DNA of 64,000 nucleotides from Acestrorhynchus altus (taxonomy: Eukaryota; Chordata; Actinopteri; Characiformes; Acestrorhynchidae): the NCBI GenBank assembly GCA_034509495.1, contig CM067505.1, positions 8,045,032 through 8,109,031 on the forward strand. The letters are read 5' to 3'. Below, piece after piece: positions 1 through 13,500 of the stretch. The notes beneath the pieces were generated by a model, which worked only from the letters and a program-made list of their open reading frames with translations, ran no database searches and was not told the DNA's origin. The translations under genes and the position numbers were made by a program. Positions within the stretch are counted from its first letter, which is position 1; each line of letters starts with the position of its first letter.

Positions 1-3000
1 TGGAATAACCAGAAGGGAGCCGAGTGGGTAAATGTTGGGTCTGTACAGTTCAGTGAGTTTCTCATGGTGAATAATGAATTGGCTGGCGTGGAGACCAAGC
101 GCATCCTTCAGGACTATGTGAGTGGATGGGGGCTGAATGGGGGTGCAGCCCTGGTCAACAGCACCTTGGTGGGTCATGTAGATCAATTGGGACTTGGCAG
201 CAATTACTGCACTGCTCGAGGGATCGTCCTTCCACTAGATGATGGCATGAGCATCCTCAACACCAAGTTTATAAATTTTGATCGACCTTCCTGTGCTGCC
301 ATTGGAGTGACCTCCATAGATGGAACCTGCACTCATTTCTGTGGAGGCTGGAGTGCCAAGTTCAGCGGCATACAGTATTACCAGACACCCAACAAGGCGG
401 CCTTCAGATGGGAGCATGAAGTGGTTCTTATAGATACTGATGGATCTCTTACAGGTACTCCTTAATGGCTGTGACTGATTACAGCACTGTAGCAATAACA
501 TTCAATCTTATGCTAAGTTAGATCATTTTCAAATAGATTGATGGATGGATGGATGGATGGATGGATGGATGGATGGATGGATGGATGGATGGATGGATGG
601 ATGGATGGATGGATGGATGGAAGGAACAAACTCTGGGAAATTAGGATAACATTGGGAAAAGCATTGTAAATTCAGCACATTAGCCTACATGTATAAGCCA
701 ACACCAAGCCTTGCACCAGATTTTACATTGACTGTGTTTGTGGAGTGATTTACATGAGAAGTACCTTAATTACTACTTGCTTGTCTCGAAAGGTATACCT
801 GGCTACAAGGTGCTTCCAAAGACCAACCTGCTGGACCCAGCCCACTGTTCAGACAGTAATGCTTGGAGTATGGGCTTTCCTGGGACTGTGTGTGATAACA
901 CCACAAGCTTTCACCGTCTGGCCTTCAACAATCCCTCACCCTCCTCACTCTTATCCAAAGATGTCATTCTCACCAATGCATACGGTACAGTGCCATAGGG
1001 ATATGGACTCTTGTCTCCATGTATTGTTTCAAAATGTCTAAATAACTGAATAAGCAGTTACAGAAAAGCTTTGTGGTAGGTGGTAAGTGTAACACTTGGT
1101 AAGTGTAACACTCTTCGTCTTGTGTTCCAGGTACAAGTGTTGTCCCATTTGTAGAAAAACTGATTACCCAAACATTTGGTTGGATGGCACTGCTACCATC
1201 TGATGAAACCTACAACTGGTACTTCCGTGGTGCCTCGCAGATTAGTAACATCTCCTACAGTGCAGTATTTTACGGCTTCAGGGTAAGACCTTAATAATGG
1301 TCACATACTGTGCATTTGATTAACTGTTGGAGGGAGAAGACCTCCAGATTAAGATCAGCCAAGACGGGTTTGTTTCTTTAGTTTTGCACTGGAGCTACAA
1401 AGCTAATAGCTAATGAGTCAATATCAGTATAATATTTATGTTATAAATGACTGTAATAATAATATTACATTAAAATAAATATGAAATGAAGTGTAAATGT
1501 GTTTTTTGTTTTTTTTGTCATTTATTAAATAATGTGTTTTTCTTCCCTTCTTTCCAAACAGCCTCAAGACTATGTGATTGTGAATCACAACCTGACTCAA
1601 AGTCCTGACCGGTTCTTTATAGTAGACAACAGGAATGGCTCCTCTGTTCCCCTTGACCCCAGTGTGAATGTAAATGGAGACTGGTATTTTAACAAATCAT
1701 CCAACAACCTCTTCTACATGGGTACAATCTATGATCCTTTCCTAAAATATAACAATATAAATATATTGTTGCTGTCAAGCAAATCCTCTTATCTCTATAT
1801 TTAGTTTTTTACTTTTTGGCATACTTTGACAGCTGTTGTTTTTTTATATCAGTCTTTCTCATCCATGGTACTGAAGCATTCATGTTAAGCTTTAACACAA
1901 TCCATTGAAACTCTAAAGGGCTTGTTAATGACCTGATTAGTTCAATCAGCTGTGCTGGGAGCAGAGAAAGAAAAATGGACCAATAGAAATGGTCAAAAAT
2001 ATCTTGGTTTCTTGACACCAAATGTTATTATATTTACTTACTTTGAAAGTTGTGTTTTATTTCTTATATAATTGGCCCTTTGTTAATATAAGACTTTACC
2101 AATGGCCGTAACCATTTCCAAACTGGTAGATTTCAAAGATTTTTATATTCGGATCTGTATTTAAAGCTCTGTGAAAAATGTGGCATCATGTGTTGCTTTT
2201 TGTGACCTTCTAGCCTGCTTCCCATTACCAAACTTGTCCTATTTAAGTGATGTTTAGGTGTATACAATTTATAAAGTACTGTAAAAAAGAGGTTTCACCT
2301 TCCCAATATATTCTATTTTTGTATGTGTGTTATATTTTCTGTGAGTTGCTGTAGTTTTCTCCGCTTGTTCTTCATTATTTACGTATGTGAAATGTTGTTT
2401 CTGCAGTGTCTGGAAGAACAAGTAGTGCTATGAGGAGGAGGCTCAGTGTTGACAGATCAACACTAGACATTGGAGTGCAGTTCAGAGTATATAACTGCTT
2501 CTATCCCAACTGTGTCAAGCCCACACCACCTCCGCCTGCCACCCTTCCACCCATGCCCAGCGGCAGACCTTCTGACTTTATGTATGTCCCAAACATGCAG
2601 TAAAGAAAACTGCAGACTGGGTTTCAGCAAACTAATCTCGATCTGATTTATGAGCAAATGCTCAAAATGTTAACATCTAACTGCCTTGTGGACAATTCTA
2701 AAATGCAAATGAGATTTAAGTAATTTTACTTATTTAATAATTAAGTAAGCAGAAGTATTCACTTTAACATTATACCTAACTTCAATTGGAATTTGGGTTT
2801 TTTTGTTTTTCAAATATTGCAGTACTTACTTGTCAGAGGCCAAGTTTAAAGTGAGGGGAAATTTAAGAATGTTAGAAGCAAGGTGAGAATCTACAGAGCT
2901 GTGTTGCTGAAAGAGCATAATGTGAAACTTGTCTTATCCTTTGCAGTGCTTGGTCCAACCAGTCATTTTGGATGTCATCCCTAGACAACAATTTCACTGT

Positions 3001-6000
3001 ACCACAAGAGGGCTCCAATGTTGTCATTCCAGCAGGTGCAGTATTTGTAAAACACTGGCAATTTTTTTTATCCTGTTAGTTCTTATTTTGAGAATTATTT
3101 TATGGTTTACACAGGTAAGTGGGTGGTTTTGGATAGTGCCATTCCTCCACTGAACAAGCTCACTGTGGTGGGAGTCTTGGAGATCCCGGACACAGCAAAC
3201 AACACATCTAGCCGCACTGCCCGCAGCCTTCCTCAGTACAACAGCGTAGTCCTGAATGCCACATACATCTCTATCCAGGTAAAACACTTCATGAATGACA
3301 AGAATCATAAAATTACTCCTTTCTATTAATTGAGCATGAAAAAAATAACTCTTTATCTTTGTAAATGCTTTATAAATTGATATTTCTCCAAAATTTTTTA
3401 ATCTTTAAAACTCTTTGGATCATTTCTATTGGTTCTGACTGTGACCATGTAAAGCAGCTTTTCCTAAACTTAGTCCTAATTAAAGATTCATTTGTATGAG
3501 TGTGGTAAAGCAGTGAATCCTCTAAAATCTGCAGAGTGGTCACTGGGAGCAAGTTTGGGAAATGCTGGTGTAAAGAATAACAGCACCAAGTTAACATATA
3601 AGTTCTTTGCTCCCACAGGGAGGGCATCTGATTGCAGGATCAGCTGACCAGCCCTTTAGAGGAGACCTGCAGATAATTCTAAGAGGAGATTACAACACCC
3701 CCGAATGGCCTCTTCCTGATGGACCAAACCAAGGCTCTAAAGTGCTGGGTATGACATGATTAATTCATAATTTGGTTACAACTGTGTCCATTTCATCATA
3801 TTTTATAGGGCACAGGAGCCAGGTATCCATGATACTTTCAAGCAGTGTCTTTCAATAGAAGCATGATTTAAATTTCATGGGCAAAGCTTTCTCTTTCAGG
3901 TGTATTTGGTGCTCTTGATCTCTATGGAATGCCACACAGTGTGTATCACACCAAACTGGCCAGCACTGCCCAGGCTGGCACCACATCTCTCTCTCTCCAG
4001 GAGCCTGTGGATTGGCAGGTGAGTAGGGTTCACTTGAAGGATTTAATATTTACTTATTACCATTTATATGTGGAATACATGTGTAAAGGATACATTCAGG
4101 ACATTTTATTCTGGACTATTTTATAATTTATGTATTGATTCTGCACAACTGTAATTCTATATCGGTGTATTAAGGTAAGCTGTTGGTGTAATTAGGTAAG
4201 CTGATTTTTACAACTAATATTTTATGCAAATGTTATGCTTAATTGCTGGTTTGTATATATTGCACATACTCTTCTACATTTCATCTAGTCCATCCAGTTG
4301 ACTAGACATTTAAAAAGCTAACATTATAAGGTGTGCTAAATACTCATGCTAAATGTAGCTAATTAGTTATTATGCCTCGAGGATATGATAGGATAGGATA
4401 GGATAGGATAGGATAGGATAGGATAGGATAGGATAGGATAGAGCAGAGGCATAATAAGGTAAAGCCAAGAAGATACTAGTTAATATTAGTTGATTAGTTT
4501 CTTTAATAATTGTCAGTTGAACAGCTGAAATATATTAATATTTCTACATTTGTACAGCAATTAAACATAACATTTGTATCAACTTGTAATTGAAATAAAA
4601 AAATCTGCTTACCTGCTGCTGTGCAGTGGAAACATTTCACCCCACCATGTTTGGAAGAATGCTTAAAGTTGGTGGGGTGGGTGTGGCTAGGTCTTGGACA
4701 ATGTTTCAGGGTAACTGTCAGTACAAAATCAGGTTACCAATGAAGATTCGAGGTAAACACCTTCTAAGACTCAACCACCTGTGACACCTGTGCCAAAATA
4801 ATGAAGCAGAAATTCCATAAGCTTTGATCATTTAATTCAACATTTAGTTGAACAATTTAACTCGTATTTTATATTCATTACTTTATATTTTATAAAAAGT
4901 ATATATATATTTTATATTATGTTATATATTTTATAGTTAACTCGTATTTTATATTCATCTAAAATATTTTAAAAAATCAACACCCAAGCTGTTTCAATAT
5001 ACTTATTGTTTTAAATAGGCAGGAGATGAAATTGTGTTGTCCACCACAAGTTATGACCCAGGACAGACAGAGACCCGCACCATCACAGCAGTGTCAGACA
5101 ATGGCCACACACTGACTGTGGATCAGCCGCTCAACTACACACACATTGGTGAGTCCACATGTTTTGGTTACTATTACCAACAAGAGCATAATGGATTATA
5201 TATCTCACAGTTTTTACCCAAAGTTTAGCTGCATGTTGAGACACAACATGCAGCTGATGACCCCAGTCTTTGTAACCTCCATATTTATATTTTTTAAAAC
5301 TATTAATCAGTGCCAATTTTAGATACATTCCAGACATAACATGAATCAAGTCATGGTTCTTTCCATTGTGTCAGAATTTCATGACTAATGGACCGGTAGA
5401 AATCTTTTTACATTTACTTCCAATGAAAGTTAAGAAAATGTTATCCTTCTCCTGTAAAGTTGCTGTTTGCTAGTTCAGGCCATGCCTTTAGATTATGATC
5501 ATTTCAGAGGAGACTGTAAGAGGCTGGTGGAGTTTGGGTGACTTGAATGAAGGACATTGTTCAAATGTAGGTGATGGTGTGTCTCTACTGACATAGAAAT
5601 GTGTAGAGATGGAATTCATAGGACATTATATTAGAAGAATGGATTTCATGCCCAACAGTTGGTTCTTTTAGACTTTTATCTGTCAGTGACAGTTTATTTA
5701 ATATTGATTAATGCACTTTCTCTATTGATGTCTCTATTAAAAGTGTCCAGATTTTTTGAAAGGTTGTTCTCCTCAAAATTATTTTGTTTTCCTCATGCTT
5801 TGTTGGTCAGTAAGCTCAAATCCTGTCCTTAATAAAATTGGATGATGATGATGATGAAGCATCACTGTACTTGAAGCAACATTGTGACATCGTGTATCAA
5901 AGTTAATACTACCCTGCAGATCTTACAAATAATAAGTACAAACAGCATTATATTACATTAAGTATAAATAACTAAAGAGGAAATAGTAAGAAAATGAGAA

Positions 6001-9000
6001 AAACACAGTTCCAGACTGTGAACTCCAGCTACAGTATGAGTGTGTTCTAATGTTACACTGTTGGTTCCTGATTTACTTTAATGAAGGACTGATTATATAA
6101 ATAAGGTTTTGAATGGAACCTGTAAATACCAGACTTCTTCAGAGAGAGCTTTGGAAGTAGTTAAGCATACCATATTTTCCGGACTATAAGCCTCACTTGA
6201 ATACAAGCCACACCCACAAAGTTTAATTAAAAAAAAAACCTGGAAAATACCATATATAAGAAGAGAAAGCTGCACCTCATTATAAGCCGCATGGTTTAAA
6301 GCGTGGAAAAAAAGTAGTGGCTTATAGTCCGGAAAATACTGTATAAACTCACAAACACATTTAAACATAATGGGTCATTTCTTTAGAAAATAAATGCTTC
6401 ATGCCAATGTAAATATCTTTACTTGTCATTTTCTCAAATGGGTGAAGACTTCTGCTTCATACTGTATTTATGTCTGTAGGAGAAAACTACATGGTGACTG
6501 GTACATCACAGAGCTATAGGCTAGCTGGTGACGTGGGTTTGCTGAGCAGGAACATTAAGATCATTGGGCAGGACTACCCAGAGCTGTTCACTCAGTCATT
6601 TGGAGCCAGGGTGCTTGTGGGGGCCTTCTCTACAGGAGGAATCAACTACAGAGGTAGGTAATTTCATCACATTGTAACCAAAGCTACCAATACATACAGA
6701 GACAGAGCTGATTTTATTACGCTAGTTTTTCATTACAAATAACCCTAATGGGATTGGCTAATTGGCACTTTGAAATTGGGATGGATAATTCAGGAAATGC
6801 TAACAAACAGTGTACTTTTAGTTAAGGATTAGTTTAATATGCAGAGGTTCTGAATGCACTCTATCAGAAATGTTTGTGGGCTGAAAAATGAGCCATAAAA
6901 ATACCCTTAGGTTGTATTAGTCCAGTGCAAAACATGTGCATAAGTATCCCTGTGTCCTTTGGAAAAGGAGTGTTTTGTGGGATTTCTCAGTACTGAGAGG
7001 TGCACAATTGTTTTCCCTGGGACAGATACCTCGAATGGTTCATATCAGAGGTAAACAATCATACCAAAATGGCCAGAATTGCTGACAAAACAGCTCTTTT
7101 AATTGCTGTGCACAAAAAGCCATACAGGTTGTTTCATACCTAGTGTATATGCAGATACAGCACAGCATGCATGCCGTGGTGTTGACCTGTGTGTCAAATC
7201 AGGGGTTCGCCATCGGTTTGTAATGAATATTGCAGTTGCATTATGTAGTAATATTGTATTATAGACATTTCTGGTCGTGTTTTATACAAATGTCAAATTA
7301 ATATGACTATATAATTCTTTAAGGAAAGGCCCAGATAAGAGATGTGGAGTTTTACCATACTGGCCAAGAAGGTTGGACAGACAGCTCAGATCCTCGTTAC
7401 TCTCTAGCTTTCCTGGACCTTGGAATGGTGAGACAATCCCAAAACTCACATTTACAGATGCTGTTTAAATAGCTACAGGTGATCTAAATAGAGCTGTTGA
7501 TGTCTGCTACTGGTTAAGCAGTACTGTATTATTCCATTTAATACACAGTTAGTGAAATGGTATTTGTTAGAATGAATAACTGAATAATTTGGCTATAATA
7601 TTTTCCCAGGTTGTTCAGAATGAATCTTATATTAAAGGATGTGCTTTCCACTATGGCTTTTCTCCTGCAATTGGAATCTTTGGAACAGACGGACTGAATG
7701 TTGATGATAATGTCATTCATCATACTGTAGGCGAAGGTGATTTTCTCTGTTACAAACTGTCTAAAAGTTAAACAAGAGGAGGTAACCTCTCACAGGATCA
7801 CAGCAAAGACCCTGGCACTGAAGCCTTTAGATTTCTGAAAACCTGGATTCTGAAACAAAAATAGCTCATTACTGGGCCAGGTTTAGGGTAGCATTGAATT
7901 AAAAGTTATTAACATAGTTAGGACTGTTCCAAAAAATGAGGCTGTAGTTCAAACAATCACACAAGAACATCCTTCTTGGGTATAAAAAGTGTAAGAAAAT
8001 ATATTGGATCAGTTAATTTGATGCAATCAAAACCTTACAGAAACGTGACATAGACTCAGATGGGAAATATTTATAAACCATATCACAAAAACACATGATC
8101 ACATTTTTTATTCTTTCATGTGATTAAACATTTGGGAGACAATGGTGCATTGTACCCATTTTCAAGGTGGAATCTTAAATGGAAGCCATTATAACCATCA
8201 GTCTCATCTTTGCATCATTTCTAGAACCTTAGTCATGTGGCTCTTCACGATTTCATGATTACCTCCTTAGATGTTTATGATTAACACAAAAACAGTTTAT
8301 TTTCACTTTTTCTTTAAAAAAAAAAAAAAATAACTAAGGAAGCTTGCCAGTAAAATAGTTTTCTCTGTGCTGGTAGGAATCAGAATCTGGGGAAATAACA
8401 ATGTGGTCCGGAGGAATTTGGTTACTCTCACACTCTGGCCAGGGTCATACAATGGAAGGGCAGAGGCCTTTAACTTCAACTGGAATGCAGCCATTGAGGT
8501 GAGCAGAGGAATCTAACGGAGTATCTTACAAAGCAGCCTGGTCGGAAGAAAATAAATGTTCATATATTTCATATGTTCTGTCTTTTGTAGGCAAATAAGG
8601 GGAATAATGTAGTACTTCAGGGGAATATTGTTGCTGGTTATGAAAGAGTTGGATTTCGAATCGATGGAGAACCATGTCCAGGTAGTTTGAGGATGCACTA
8701 TATTAGCCATTTTCCAAATCGAATGTCGAATTCCAAGCAGTTCACACATATTCGATTACTATAATAAGAAATAATACAAGTAGTTGCCCTGCAGAAAACT
8801 CCACTGTAGGTTTTGTGACCTTAACCTGTTATACTATGTCAATAGGTTATTTCAGTGCTGTGGCCCAGTGGCAGCAGAATGAAGCACATGGAGGTCTGTT
8901 TGGTGTCTATATGAATCAAGATGGGCTGCCTGGCTGTTCCCAAATCCATGGCTTCATGGTTTGGAGAAGCTTTGATTTTGGTATTTACTTCCAGGTATGA

Positions 9001-10500
9001 TGTTACTGCAAGCATACTTTGCCATCAGTGCTTAATGCTGCTCTTCTCTTATGAGTTCCTATTCAAATTATATGAATTATTCTTTTTTTACAGTTAAGCA
9101 GCAGACTTGCCTTGCATTTCAGACTAACACAATTGTTTACAAATTATACTGATCTATGGTTCTATTCTTTCTGTAAAAACTGTTGTCTACTGCTCTTGTT
9201 AGGTTGTCATGAGTGTGGTTGTTTCTAACGTGACTCTTGTCGATAACGGGATGGGTATCACATCCTTAATCTATGAACCCCCCTCAGTCTCCCATGTTTA
9301 CTCCAACAAAACTGTACTAATACAGGTGAGAAATTAAATATAATTCTGTTACTTGACACAAATGTATATTTATGGTAGGTTATTGTCTCCTAATACTGTT
9401 TTCTTCCTTTTATAGAATGCCCTAATTGTTGGAAGCAGCCCAAACCTCAGCTGCAGTGATACCATCCCTTTGGATGATACCAACATGGTTCTGAGTTCAA
9501 GTAGTAGGGCTCCCCGACCTCTTAATGGTACAGTCCCACTTTTTGTTCATTAAACCAACCTCAGTATTACAATTTATCTCATTTCAAGCGTTTGTTGGTA
9601 TGTCCCTGTCTGGCAGGTGGCAGGTCAGGAATCTGCTGGCCAACTTTTGAGTCTGCTCAGAATGGAGCTCCAGTCAAAGCCCATGATGGAATCATGAGCT
9701 ACAATGCAATCAGTGGACTCATGACTGTCACTGGTAAGATGTCAATTCCATTTAAATACACTCTAATGTCATGTATGGCTACAGAATGAATGGGGATCTA
9801 AGCTCTGTTTTTACATTTTTTTATGTTCCAGACACCACTTTTGTTGGCTTTAAGAATGTCTGCTCAACTGAAACAAATTATATGTTTTTAACTGATCCAA
9901 ACAATGAGGATCTTCAACACCCAGTGTATGTTCAGAGGATCACCAAGAGTGACAGCACTGAAAGTGCTCAAGTTTTCATTCATCGGCCAGATGTCAGGTA
10001 GATTTTACCTTTCTTTCTCGCCTTCAGTTAAAGCTCCTGATGTTCAGACACGTTGAACATGGACAGAACATTAGATTACAAAATGAGAGGCTATGTATCT
10101 CCAGTCTTTAACTGTCTAGGCTTGGTTAGCCTCTGCTCACTGCAGCCTAAGCTTTCTGTTCTTGGCTGAGAGAAGTGAAATCCACCATGGACTTTTACTG
10201 ATGTAATAATTTGCTATGTGAATTTTTGCTATAACCCAGTCTGTGATTCTCTTGTTCTCATTACAGCAAGGCGAACCCATCTGACTGTGTGGATATGGAC
10301 TGTGATGCTAAGAAGAAGAGCCTATTGAATGACCTTGATGGTAGCTTCCTGGGAGGCGTGGGTACTGTGGTTCCACAGTCTGAGTATCAGTGGAATGGGG
10401 ACCCCCGACATGGGCTGGGAGACTACCGTATCCCCATAGTTATGCTCACCTACCTCAATGGTAGCCGCATTCCTGTGGGCCAAATAGCACCAAATAAAGG

Positions 10501-10557
<57 letters not shown>

Positions 10558-13500
10558 TGCATATTTTAGACCGTTCCCTGCTCCCACCAACCAATCAGTT
10601 CATTAACAAGCCCTTCAGAGTGAGGGTCTTAAAGCTAAATCATACAGGGCAGTGGTGACTACCATTTGTATAAATAAATAAATATTATTATAATTGTATA
10701 AAATTTTATAAATAAACTCATACTGTCTCAAGTATACTATCTCATACTATCTGTCAAAAAAAAACAGACCTAAATCCTTATTTTAAACATTGTACCATGT
10801 CAGAAATCTTAATTTAAAATGCAGTATTGGGTGGTTATAAGATTCTTCTTCTTGTTAGTATCTGTTACTACGATTCATCACTCCAGTGCTAAATAAAAAA
10901 GCTAAAGAATCAAACATTAGACACCAAGTATGTACTGGTTGTTGGAGCCCATGTAGATATTGTTAAAGTCACTATTTGTACATTCTAATAGGTCTATGTG
11001 TTGGTCTTTACTGTGTAAATGACACAGCTATGTATGGATTACAGGCATCATTCGGGACTCAACTTGCACATACATGAGCACTTGGCAGGCCTACAAGTGC
11101 TTTGGTTTGAACTATAGGATGCTAGTGATTGAGAGTCTGGACTCAGACACTGAAACCAGGCGTCTCTCTCCTGTCGCCGTGCTGGGAGATGGCTACGTCG
11201 ATCTGATAAACGGTATGTCTGACACACTTATGGAACCACAGCAAATGTATTTTTTGACCTGTAAGTATGCTGTTAGTATGATAACAGTGTGACCCATGCT
11301 GTCTGTTTTTGCACAGGCCCCCAGGACCATGGCTGGTGCTTTGGTTACACATGTCAAAAGAGAGTGTCCCTCTTCCATGGCATTGTAGCTACAAACAAGT
11401 CCTTTGACATCTATTTCACCAGTACATCCCCACAAAAGCTGAGACTCATGCTTCTTAATGCTAAGCCCAATGAGGTACAGTGACTCACTATCTGTCAAGA
11501 CGTATTTACTTTCAAGAGAAGTGCAGATTAGACGACGTGAAAATTTGAGAGTTGAAATCACTAATGTCTTTGGTCATTTGTTCCTTACATTCTTTTTTTA
11601 GACTGTTCGGGTTGCTGTATTTTACTCAAATCCTCAGCGCTTGGATGTGTATGTGAATAATCTCCTGGTCGCACCAAATAATGCACAATGGAATTCAGCC
11701 AAAACAGACTACACCCTGCTTCAGCCTGCCTATCCTGGTACAGTACCATTCAAAAGGGGTGGGATGAAAGGAACAGTTCAGTGCTCAGAAAGCACTGAGC
11801 ATTCTCATTCGATGTGAAAAGGTCCTCTATCACTCTGCCATAGCGCTCCCAAATTATTTGAACCGCTTTGCTGCTGAGAGCCCATTCCCCACCCCCACCC
11901 CCCTTCAGCTTCCCCTGAACCAAATATTCAAAGGTGTAGTACTTTAGTATTAGCATGAAGTGAGTGTTCGATTTGTGATATTTTCAGAACAATAAACATT
12001 GTTAGTACAACTTTTTTTGCCACATTCTGGTTTTGTGATTATTCTAGGTCTACAGCAAATGGATAGATGCAAGAATTATGTAATTCATCATTTGCAATTT
12101 ATGCTTTCCATCCTGCAGGGCAGTACATCCCAAGTCTCAATTCTTCACTTGGCTCCAACTTCTTTGATCCTGATTACAAAATGCTGTATGTCCTACTACG
12201 AGGCTCTGATCCTGTCGAGGTCCACACATCTCCAGTTCTTTTCCTCGCCTTCAACCTCCCAGCCATGACTGAGGCAGAGTTTTTTGGGGACAAACTGGTC
12301 ACCAACTTGGCTCTTTTCCTGCAAGTTCCTGCCAACATGATCCGGGTCACCAAAATCATCAGAGAGGGCTCAGCGAGGAGGAAGCGCTCTACAGGGCTGA
12401 CAGTGTCAGTGGAGATTGCACAACCCCCTATGAACCAGACGTCCACCAACAGCACCAACGGTGAGGAGCCTGAGGACAGATAGCAGACGTTTTTCACACA
12501 TAGTGTTCTCTAGTCACTATAGTTGACTAGCATGAACTTGATTTGAATATTGTACCGATTCTTACACATTAAAGACATCGCTGTGCATATATGTCTTTAT
12601 ACTTGCAGATGTTCAGCAGTTTACAGTGCTGAAGAACATTGCTGACAGTCTGGGCCAAGCTGCTGTGTCCGGCAATTTGAGTCAGTCCATTGGCTTCAAT
12701 GTGTCAACAATGGGTGTAATCTCCCCATGTCCTCCACCCAGTGACCCATCTTGGAGTGCAGTAAGATCAAAATCAATTCATAGTAGAAAAAAATATATAA
12801 TAATAAATAAATAAATGAATAAATATATTATGTGTTACTTAAAAACCACATATATCATTGCAGTCACACAAAAAAACTTTACAGGAATAGAATACATTTT
12901 CCTAACATCCTAATTCATTTCATTTTAGTTTTAAGTTTTCATAAAACATTAATTGTATATTAAACAGTTAAACATGCTAGATTTATTTATACGCTACAAA
13001 ATTATGGACTGTGTGAGTTTTTACTCCTAATAAATATATATACACTGTATTACTGGCATGATTTTAATACATCACAAACGATTACACATAGTCCCTATGA
13101 ACATACTTTTTCATGCTTTTGAAGTTTAAATGTCATTATTCACACACCACGCTCTATGGAGTGACTGAAAGTTCTGAAATTATATGGACACCATGTAGGC
13201 AGTTTTAGCATTGTTTCATTCCATTAGCACCATCGCTTGTACTAATTAAGACAACCAAAGATGTTGATGGGATCCATATATAAACTTCAAGAAAGCACAA
13301 AAATGAAAATAAAAAAATATTACAGCAGATATATTGCAGTATTTATATTGATTTAGTTTTAGAAATGAAAGCTTTTTCATTTTTAATATGTAAAATGAAT
13401 TTCTTGCAAATAGTTAAGTCACTGATCTGTAGATGTCTTGTCTCGCCTCTCTCCCTGGGTCAGGTGGCCAGTCAGAATGTGACACGAAAGGATCCTGTGG

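Noticed and set aside
10322..10594. Minus-strand frame over the GT repeat
   Set aside because: Shadow of the pkhd1l1 exon and the dinucleotide tract (THTHTH).
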